This document shows positions 15,268-21,375 of a DNA stretch of 23,859 bases, in pieces. Below the pieces are notes generated by a model that was given only the letters and a program-made list of their open reading frames with translations, did no database searches and was not told where the DNA came from. Numbering within the stretch: the first letter of the stretch is position 1; every line of letters starts with the position of its first letter. The position numbers were made by a program, and so were the translations under genes. Origin of the DNA: Salinimicrobium sp964572365 (GTDB lineage: Bacteria; Bacteroidota; Bacteroidia; Flavobacteriales; Flavobacteriaceae); assembly GCA_964572365.1 (NCBI GenBank), contig CAZNFK010000030.1:1-23859 (forward strand), given 5' to 3'.

Positions 15268-16455
15268 ATGGAAATCTTCAAGAACTGGAGCGGCAGCATG
15301 GTTTTTACTCCGGGAGAAATATGTACCCCCGAGGGTGAGGAACAGGTGTGTGCCCTGGTCAAAAAAGCGAATTCTGAAGGTAAAAAGGTAAGGGTGGTTG
15401 GTGCAGGTCATTCCTCATCTCCGCTGGTAAGGACCAATGACTATTTGCTATCCCTGAAGCATTTTCGCGGAGTTGAAGAACCCGATCTTGAGAACCACCG
15501 TGCTACCGTGCCTACAGGAATGACCGTGAAGGAAGCCGGAAAGGACATTTTTCGCTACGGCCTGGCCATGCACAACACCGGCGATGTTGATGTGCAAACG
15601 CTCGCAGGTGCCATTGGAACAGGTACTCATGGTACGGGTGTAGAACTCGCTAATCTTTCCGCAATGCTCCACGGCGTAAGAATGGTAACCGGCACAGGAG
15701 AGATCGTGGATTTTAATAGAGATACTGATGCTGAAACCATGAAGGCGCTTCAGGTTTCTATGGGTAGCTGTGGAATTTTTCTCAAAATGCGACTGCAGCT
15801 GGAGCCCGTTTACCAACTTTTTCGAAGGGAATATTGCGTAAGCCTGAAGGATTGTATGGACAACCTTGAAGACCTAAAAAAGAACCGGAATTTTGATTTT
15901 TACTGGTATCCCCGTACAGATCTCTGCAAAATAAGGATCATGAACACCGAAAAAGAAAAAATGCCAGATATTTCCTATGGTTCCCTGGAACTCGAAAGAG
16001 AAGGTCCCAGCCATGAGATCCTTCCGCGCTCAAGAGATATAAAATTTGATGAAATGGAATACGTGTTGCCGCAGGAGAAGGCTATCGACTGCTTTTATGA
16101 AGTAAGACGGCAGGTAAAGGAGAAATTTCGACGTGATGTGGCGTGGAGACTGCTTATTCGCACTATTAAAAAAGATGATGCTTTGATAAGCCCAATGAGT
16201 GAAAGAGAATCGGTTACCATTTCCCTGCATCACAATGCTGGATTGAGGTTCTGGGATTATTTCCAGGCAATAGAACCTATCTTCCTGAAGTACGGCGGCC
16301 GGCCGCATTGGGGTAAGAAGCACACGCTGAAAGCGGAACAGCTTCAGGAACTTTATCCACATTGGCAAAAGTTTAAAGAGACCCGGCAAAAGTTTGATCC
16401 CGAAAACACCTTTTTGACTCCCTATATGCATGAACTTTTTAATTCAGGAAAATGA
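15268..16455 (+). CDS. FAD-linked sugar-lactone oxidase (ALO/GULO family)
   Basis: 395-residue VAO-type flavoprotein related to D-arabinono-1,4-lactone and L-gulono-lactone oxidases and to alditol oxidases. The N-terminal FAD-binding domain contains VRVVGAGHSSSPL, whose His48 is at the site of covalent FAD attachment in this family, and LAGAIGTGTHGTGVEL. The C-terminal ALO domain contains FYWYPRTDLCKIR and RPHWGKKHTL near the end, followed by FDPENTFLTPYM, the usual C-terminal signature. It would oxidise a sugar lactone, sugar or polyol, with O2 or another acceptor. No twin-arginine or other signal peptide is visible. It lies between the two ASRT genes without gap on the left and with a four-base overlap (ATGA) on the right. 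Confidence 0.88.
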   Translation: MEIFKNWSGSMVFTPGEICTPEGEEQVCALVKKANSEGKKVRVVGAGHSSSPLVRTNDYLLSLKHFRGVEEPDLENHRATVPTGMTVKEAGKDIFRYGLAMHNTGDVDVQTLAGAIGTGTHGTGVELANLSAMLHGVRMVTGTGEIVDFNRDTDAETMKALQVSMGSCGIFLKMRLQLEPVYQLFRREYCVSLKDCMDNLEDLKKNRNFDFYWYPRTDLCKIRIMNTEKEKMPDISYGSLELEREGPSHEILPRSRDIKFDEMEYVLPQEKAIDCFYEVRRQVKEKFRRDVAWRLLIRTIKKDDALISPMSERESVTISLHHNAGLRFWDYFQAIEPIFLKYGGRPHWGKKHTLKAEQLQELYPHWQKFKETRQKFDPENTFLTPYMHELFNSGK

Positions 16456-16829
16456 AGAAAATAGGAAAACTGGACTGGGCTTTTTCCGGCGGAAGAATAC
16501 CTTTTGATTCTACCGGGGAAGAACCCATGTTCAACAGTCACGACAAAATTGCGGTACTGAATACTTCCGAAGAAGAGGCTGAGATAGAGATCTTCATATT
16601 TTATGAAGATGCAGCTCCTGTGGGCACCTATGAAGTGGAGATCAAACCAAAAAGGCTTCGAAAGATAAGGATCAACGATCTTATTGATCCTGAAGCAGTG
16701 CGGCTGGAGAGGAATTACGGCTGTTATATTCGTTCCAATGTACCGATTGTGATACAATTCAGCAGAATGAATACCGGTTCAAAAGAAGTCGCCCTTATGG
16801 GTTCAATGGCCTATGGGGAAGAAACTTAA
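16452..16829 (+). CDS. ASRT-like protein 2 (divergent paralogue)
   Basis: 125-residue second member of the ASRT family in the same operon. The fold-defining segments align with protein 1: GKLDWAFSGGRIPFDSTGEEP, FNSHDKIAVLNTSEEEAEIE, PVGTYEVEIKPKRLRKIRINDL, DPEAVRL, SNVPIVIQFSRMNTGS and LMGSMAYGEE. The segment that in protein 1 reads QHTRLDSRQAEN is changed to QFSRMNTGSKEV, so the probable ligand-contact residues (His, Asp, Arg, Gln) are lost or replaced. This could be a different ligand specificity or a structural partner in a mixed oligomer. It starts inside the end of the oxidase gene and is 11 bases before the transporter gene. Confidence 0.85.
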   Translation: MKKIGKLDWAFSGGRIPFDSTGEEPMFNSHDKIAVLNTSEEEAEIEIFIFYEDAAPVGTYEVEIKPKRLRKIRINDLIDPEAVRLERNYGCYIRSNVPIVIQFSRMNTGSKEVALMGSMAYGEET

Positions 16830-16840
16830 AACCGAGAAAT

Positions 16841-17707
16841 ATGCTTGGATTCCTGCTGGCTTTTGGAACAGCAATTTCGGAAGCGCTTAAAGATGTAACC
16901 AGTAAACACAATCTTCATCACATTGATGAGTATACTGCTGCATTTTCCATGCACCTGGTGCAGAGTATTTTGCTCATACCTATAGTTCTTTACCTCGGGC
17001 TGGAATCCATGAGCATGCAATTCTTTTGGGCGTTGCTGGCCGGTTCTGTCCTGCAGCTGGGGGTCATTCTTTTATATTTCAAGGCGATAAAACGATCAGA
17101 AATTTCTGTGACCCTCCCATTGATCACCCTCACTCCTTTATTTATGCTTATCACTTCACCTATCATGATCGGGGAATTCCCCAACACCCTGGGACTCATT
17201 GGGATTTTACTGATCGTAATTGGTACCTACATTTCGAATATGAGCGAAGATCCAAAAAAGGTTTTTGCCCCCTTTATTTCCCTCCTTAAAAATCAGGGGT
17301 CAAGATATATGCTCCTGGTGGCATTTATATGGAGTATTACCGCAAACATCGACAAGATAGGGGTGGAGGAGACCTCGCCCGTATTCTGGGCTTTTTCAAA
17401 GGATTTTGTGATCCTGTTCTATTTGCTTCCTATCCTGCTGAGGAAATCGAACAAACCATTTCTCCAGATAAGAAACCGAAAATGGCCGTTGCTGTCGGTC
17501 GGATTTTTCAAAACCACCAGTGTTCTCGCCCAGATGTTCGCCATCCAACTTATCCTGGTGCCTTACGTTATTTCGATCAAAAGGGCAAGTGCGGTATTTA
17601 TAATCCTTTACGCTTTTCTCTTTTTGAACGAACGAAAGAACATCAGGAACAGGATCATAGGGATCATCGTGATCATGTTCGGTTTGTATGTTATTGCAAT
17701 TTCCTGA
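16841..17707 (+). CDS. EamA/DMT-family transporter
   Basis: 288-residue inner-membrane protein with about ten hydrophobic helices arranged as two EamA repeats, typical of the drug/metabolite transporter superfamily. Helix sequences include LLAFGTAISEALKDVTSKHN (first helix with an acidic residue and the family's SKxN region), ILLIPIVLYLGLE, LAGSVLQLGVILLYFKAIK, LPLITLTPLFMLITSPIM, LIGILLIVIGTYIS, and in the second half FKTTSVLAQMFAIQLILVPYV, FIILYAFLFLNERKN and IIGIIVIMFGLYVIAI. Last gene of the operon, so it probably moves a substrate or product of the pathway; direction and compound are unknown. No hairpin terminator is visible after its stop. Confidence 0.87.
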   Translation: MLGFLLAFGTAISEALKDVTSKHNLHHIDEYTAAFSMHLVQSILLIPIVLYLGLESMSMQFFWALLAGSVLQLGVILLYFKAIKRSEISVTLPLITLTPLFMLITSPIMIGEFPNTLGLIGILLIVIGTYISNMSEDPKKVFAPFISLLKNQGSRYMLLVAFIWSITANIDKIGVEETSPVFWAFSKDFVILFYLLPILLRKSNKPFLQIRNRKWPLLSVGFFKTTSVLAQMFAIQLILVPYVISIKRASAVFIILYAFLFLNERKNIRNRIIGIIVIMFGLYVIAIS

Positions 17708-17737
17708 AAAATGAAATAAAAGGAGGGTTTTTACTTA

Positions 17738-17768
17738 TTGTTCCTTGATTAAGAGATTTTTATATTAG
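17738..17768 (+). promoter_or_regulatory. Possible promoter of the lipoprotein genes
   Basis: TTG (17738-17740), 20 bases, TATATTAG (17761-17768) partly matches the Bacteroidota promoter pattern TTG-N19-TAnnTTTG (two mismatches in the -7 box). It lies about 80 bases before the lipoprotein start. Weak evidence. Confidence 0.25.
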
Positions 17769-17850
17769 GTCATCCTACACCAACCATACTTCCCCCTCAG
17801 ATTTTTATTAGCTGCCTCCTGGAATTTTTAACCCTGGAAATCTTTGAGTT

Positions 17851-19365
17851 ATGAGAAAGAGTATCTTTATCCCCATCCTTATTTTGTTGTTCGTACTTTC
17901 TTCCTGTAGCTCTGATGACAGTGTAATACAAGATAGTACCAAATCATCCCTTTCCTTCGGAATAGAGTTAAAGGATTTTACTTTGAACAACTCCGAATCG
18001 AAACAAACAGCTTCCAATATACCTGTGTGTAGTGATGAAGACCCGGCTTATGCAGAACTTATTCTTTCAAAGAATGGCGTACCGGTTGTCGGAACACCAA
18101 ATTCACCTTACCGTTTGGTATTACTACATAACAATGTGAATGGAACAGCGGAAGTATTCACTGAGGAATCTTCTGACCTCGAATTAGAACCCGGAGGGTA
18201 TACGCTTGATTATTTTCAGGTCTTTGACGAGACCGGAAATGTAATATGGTCAGCTCCTTTAGGCAACAATTCAACCGGTTTCGCCAAATTTGTAGATAAC
18301 CCTCTACCATTGGAGATCAACCTTGGGGCGGGTGTGAAAAAATATGTTGAAGTTGATGTACTCTGCTACGATGACCGTTTTGTGAACCAGTATGGGTATA
18401 ATTTTTTCCAGTTTGAAGGTACAGAGGCCATTGAATTCTGTATTTTCGGAAATTATTGTTTAGAGAACGGGAGACATGCCGACGCTGCAAAATACAGCGT
18501 TAGCATATGGAATTATAGCGGCAATCCCAATGTTCCTAAAGGAGCAAATCTCTACACAGATGTTGAGAATAGTATTATAATTACCGATTTTGAAGATCAA
18601 TCTGAAACTTCTGCGGAACCGTTATGTTTTATATTGCCCGACAGAGCCGGAACAGATGAATATTATCTGGAATTAAGGCTTCTTGATTTTGGATACGAAA
18701 CGGAAGAAACAATAATAAGGCAAGGGGTTTTCACAGATGAAGATGTGAAAATGCTGTTTACTGAAGGTAATTCTCTCAATTATTATCACTTTAGGGAAGG
18801 AAATTGTGGTCTATCCGATTCCCCTCTGTTATTCCAAGATGACGGAAATGGAGTAGATCCTAATCAGGATACCGATGGAGATGGAATTGCAGATGTTAAT
18901 GACAACTGTCCCTACCAATATAATCCCGGACAGGGAAATCTGGAATACTATGGCGACACCTGTTTTGATCCCTGCTCCATTAAAACTGATGAAGTGAATC
19001 ATCTACCTATTGCTTTGAATGGCAGCCTCGAATTTCATGAATTTTCAAATCCCGAGCGATTTGTTGGTTCACTGAGTTTTATTCACAAGAAATTGGATAT
19101 AGGATGGATAGACGTGAAAACTTCTGAACCGGGTAAAATGCATGTTAATGTATATATCGATGCTGGAAGGTATCTGGAAGACCACGTTATAGAAATTAGG
19201 GATGCCATAGATTCGGAAAGCTTCTGCAAAGTAATCCATCCAACACAAATTGTTCCCGGATCGGGTAACAGTGGGATCTATAGCCAATTTGAAGTAGAAA
19301 TTCCGGAAGGATTATCAGCACCTTATTATGTGAAATTTAAAGGAAATTTATTTGTCAATTTTTAA
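17851..19365 (+). CDS. Lipoprotein with thrombospondin type-3-like calcium repeat, function unknown
   Basis: 504-residue predicted outer-membrane or periplasmic lipoprotein. The signal peptide MRKSIFIPILILLFVLSSCSS ends in an LSSC lipobox with Cys19 as the lipidated residue. The mature part is acidic and beta-rich, with early Ig-like-looking strands (GGYTLDYFQVFDETGNVIW, compatible with prealbumin-like or DUF4625-like folds, uncertain), several cysteines (for example at 60, 172, 197, 203, 259, 319) that could form disulfides, and one Asp-rich TSP3-type repeat DTDGDGIADVNDNCP (about 340-354), a calcium-binding motif. The C-terminal 130 residues follow this linker as a separate domain ending in FKGNLFVNF. 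I do not recognise the family. It precedes a second small lipoprotein by about 30 bases. Confidence 0.75.
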   Translation: MRKSIFIPILILLFVLSSCSSDDSVIQDSTKSSLSFGIELKDFTLNNSESKQTASNIPVCSDEDPAYAELILSKNGVPVVGTPNSPYRLVLLHNNVNGTAEVFTEESSDLELEPGGYTLDYFQVFDETGNVIWSAPLGNNSTGFAKFVDNPLPLEINLGAGVKKYVEVDVLCYDDRFVNQYGYNFFQFEGTEAIEFCIFGNYCLENGRHADAAKYSVSIWNYSGNPNVPKGANLYTDVENSIIITDFEDQSETSAEPLCFILPDRAGTDEYYLELRLLDFGYETEETIIRQGVFTDEDVKMLFTEGNSLNYYHFREGNCGLSDSPLLFQDDGNGVDPNQDTDGDGIADVNDNCPYQYNPGQGNLEYYGDTCFDPCSIKTDEVNHLPIALNGSLEFHEFSNPERFVGSLSFIHKKLDIGWIDVKTSEPGKMHVNVYIDAGRYLEDHVIEIRDAIDSESFCKVIHPTQIVPGSGNSGIYSQFEVEIPEGLSAPYYVKFKGNLFVNF

Positions 19366-19394
19366 TTCTTTTCTCCATGTACCGTTCGAAATCG

Positions 19395-19721
19395 ATGAAA
19401 ATCCAAACATTAGCCGCCATGCTCTTATTACTGTTCCTCGTTAGCTGCGGCTCGACCAGCAACTCCTTCAGTCAAGAGGAGGTTCTGAGGAACGCAACTG
19501 ATACCCCGGCTTATTTCGAAAGTCCGGTGTCGGTTCCTGGGGAAAGAATCTGTAAAAGTCCTTTGAAAGATCCACGCGATGGAACAGAGATCAGCTTTAT
19601 CAGAGCTTCCTGGCCTATGGCCGATTATGAAGTGCCATTAGGTAAGTATGGAGTGAAAGGTACTGAGCTTTTGAGGGTGAACTGTGAATCTGGCGAAGTG
19701 GTAGGGATAGTAAAGCGTTAG
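19395..19721 (+). CDS. Small lipoprotein, function unknown
   Basis: 108 residues from ATG 19395 (MKIQTLAAMLLLLFLVSCGS, lipobox LVSC with Cys18). Upstream in-frame ATG at 19377 would add six residues but disturbs the signal peptide. The mature part is short and hydrophilic, with DPRDGTEISFIRASWPM and YGVKGTELLRVNC, the latter cysteine near the end possibly pairing with the Cys in ERICKSP. I do not recognise the family. It lies 29 bases after the larger lipoprotein gene and is followed by a strong bidirectional terminator, so the two are probably co-transcribed. Confidence 0.7.
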   Translation: MKIQTLAAMLLLLFLVSCGSTSNSFSQEEVLRNATDTPAYFESPVSVPGERICKSPLKDPRDGTEISFIRASWPMADYEVPLGKYGVKGTELLRVNCESGEVVGIVKR

Positions 19722-19740
19722 AACTGCCTGCAACTATTAT

Positions 19741-19780
19741 AAAAAAGGCCCGGGAAAATAATTTTCTCCAGGCCTTTTTT
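19741..19780. terminator. Bidirectional intrinsic terminator
   Basis: A6 GGCC C GG G AAAAT (19741-19759) pairs with ATTTTCTCC A GGCC T6 (19761-19780) across a one-base centre, with one mismatch and one bulge. The A-tract on the left and T-tract on the right serve both the plus-strand lipoprotein genes and the convergent minus-strand operon ending at 19798. Confidence 0.88.
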
Positions 19781-19797
19781 AGCTATTGTGATCTAAT

Positions 19798-20688
19798 TTA
19801 TATCGCCTTGATCACAAAAAATCCGTCATTCCCTTGCGACTGATACAATGGCATAAAAATATAGGCGTCCCATTCGCTTTTTATTTCCTCTCCATTGCTG
19901 GTAGCCAAAAGTTCTCCTTTTTTGATCTTCTGAAAGTTCTTATACCCGGGTTCCATCTTGAAATCGTCACCTTCTTTGATCTCGTGTCGATATACGATCT
20001 CAAAGGTCTTTTCATCGGGCGCATTATTTTTGGTAAATTTCTCCACACACTCGGGATAGGTCGAGATCTGCTCAAGGTCAAGATCGCATGCTTCCTTAAG
20101 AGCTAACCAGATAATTCCTTCGTGGTTTTCCTCCGAGGCAGGGCTTGTATGCTGCCCTGCTTCAAAAACGAAGCCTGTAAGTCCGGTGCGGCTCATATAA
20201 TGATCTATAGCTCCGTAGACTATATCGCTGAAGCCTCTTACTTTATAACCAGGGAATTTATGTGCCCATTCATCATTATCGTTCACCTCCTGTACAGAGA
20301 TGTAGGGTAAACTGTCAGATGAAGTGGTATGGCAATCTAAAAAGTAGCGTTTGGTAAAATCCTTTTCAGGATAATGTTCCAGCGCCTTAATGATCTCGTG
20401 CATTTCCTGCTGTTCCCTGGAACCTGGATTTTCCTTTTTTACGTTTTCCTCAGTCCAGGTACGATTAAGGTCTTCATCAATGTACCGTTGATCTTTTTTA
20501 AGGGCGGCGGTGTTTCCTTTCACTCCCACGATGCGACCCTTGATCTCAGGTTTGGTTTTGTTGAGTTCTTCAAAAACTTTTTCCAGCGCTTTCACCCCGC
20601 TGGGTTCATTACCGTGTACTCCACCGGTAACAAACAGTAAAGGGCCTTTTTGATCGCTGGTATAATTTCCTATTATTCTTTCTTTCAT
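19798..20688 (-). CDS. AstE/aspartoacylase-family zinc hydrolase
   Basis: 296-residue M14-type zinc hydrolase of the succinylglutamate desuccinylase/aspartoacylase family, which removes acyl groups from N-acyl amino acids. Zinc ligands: His25 and Glu28 in GGVHGNEPSG and His120 in DCHTT; DEDLNRTW (71-78) holds the substrate-binding Asn-Arg; Glu176 in FVFEAGQH is the general acid/base. The C-terminal part (from about 215) is a beta domain with GDDFKMEPGYKNFQKIKKGELLA, the usual small C-terminal barrel. It ends the minus-strand operon; 18 bases separate it from the ATP-grasp gene. Co-occurrence with a ligase and a carboxypeptidase-like protein argues for cleavage of an amide made in the same pathway rather than arginine catabolism. 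Substrate unknown. Confidence 0.85.
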   Translation of the reverse strand: MKERIIGNYTSDQKGPLLFVTGGVHGNEPSGVKALEKVFEELNKTKPEIKGRIVGVKGNTAALKKDQRYIDEDLNRTWTEENVKKENPGSREQQEMHEIIKALEHYPEKDFTKRYFLDCHTTSSDSLPYISVQEVNDNDEWAHKFPGYKVRGFSDIVYGAIDHYMSRTGLTGFVFEAGQHTSPASEENHEGIIWLALKEACDLDLEQISTYPECVEKFTKNNAPDEKTFEIVYRHEIKEGDDFKMEPGYKNFQKIKKGELLATSNGEEIKSEWDAYIFMPLYQSQGNDGFFVIKAI

Positions 20689-20706
20689 AGTTGTTTTTAA
20701 TATTTA

Positions 20707-21375
20707 TTAAGCCATAGTGGCCAGGACCTTATTTTCAATTTGGCCCTCATACATCTTCTTATACTTTATTTTTTTCTCGATAGAATCAATTACGATATCT
20801 GAAAAATCGGGGAGGTTGATTTCTCCAAAATGATCTAACCCACCGGGACTTAAAACATTGATCTCAATGAGTTTATCTTCTACTACATCAAGTCCCACGA
20901 AGAACAGTCCATCCTTGATCAATTTGGGTGCCACCACTTCAACTACTTTCTTTATTCCTTCGGTGAGCGGACTTTTATCTGCCGAGCCTCCCTGTGAAAA
21001 GTTGCTTCGGAACTCTCCTTCGCCGCTCACTCGACGAATAATCCCATACTTTCCGTCTTTTTCCATGATCTGCCCGTTCATAAGAAGTACCCGTACATCT
21101 TCTTTTGCAGCAGGCAAAAATTCCTGGGCAATGACATACCCCTTATTGATTATGTTCTCGATGATCTGGTTCAGGTTCTTTTCGTTCTTATCTATTAAAT
21201 AGACATCTCTACCGCCTGAACCTTCCAAAGGNNNNNNNNNNNNNNNNNNNNNNNNNNNNNNNNNNNNNNNNNNNNNNNNNNNNNNNNNNNNNNNNNNNNN
21301 NNNNNNNNNNNNNNNNNNNNNNNNNNNNNNNCATTTTTCGGTTTCAATGCTGTTTACTACAAAACATATTTTCAT
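20707..21375 (-). CDS. GshB-like ATP-grasp ligase (interrupted by assembly gap)
   Basis: ATP-grasp amide ligase with the organisation of prokaryotic glutathione synthetase. Visible: 14 N-terminal residues MKICFVVNSIETEK before the gap, and 174 residues after it, starting with the ATP-binding GSGGRDVYLI, then EFLPAAKEDVRVLLMNG, IIRRVSGEGEFRSNFSQGGSA, and the Mg-binding FVGLDVVEDKLIEINVLSPGG. A GshB-type protein has about 315-340 residues, so roughly 130-150 residues (about 400-450 bases) should lie in the 100-N placeholder. I do not think it makes glutathione: no gamma-glutamylcysteine synthetase is near, and its operon partners are hydrolases. The ATG overlaps the stop of the upstream gene by four bases, giving translational coupling. 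The C-terminal tail (YEGQIENKVLATMA) is species-specific. Confidence 0.83.
   Translation of the reverse strand: MKICFVVNSIETEKXXXXXXXXXXXXXXXXXXXXXXXXXXXXXXXXXXPLEGSGGRDVYLIDKNEKNLNQIIENIINKGYVIAQEFLPAAKEDVRVLLMNGQIMEKDGKYGIIRRVSGEGEFRSNFSQGGSADKSPLTEGIKKVVEVVAPKLIKDGLFFVGLDVVEDKLIEINVLSPGGLDHFGEINLPDFSDIVIDSIEKKIKYKKMYEGQIENKVLATMA
21232..21331. other. Assembly gap (100 N, true length unknown)
   Basis: Exactly 100 N, a scaffold placeholder, inside the GshB-like gene. The lengths of related proteins suggest that about 400-450 bases are really missing. Confidence 0.97.

Noticed and set aside
14896..16829. Light-sensing role for the two ASRT proteins
   Set aside because: No retinal-binding seven-helix protein is in the window; the EamA protein lacks a retinal-lysine helix and has about ten helices. 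A distant rhodopsin gene cannot be excluded.
20707..21375. Genuine glutathione synthetase
   Set aside because: No gshA nearby, operon with two hydrolases, and the substrate domain is hidden in the gap; kept as GshB-like only.
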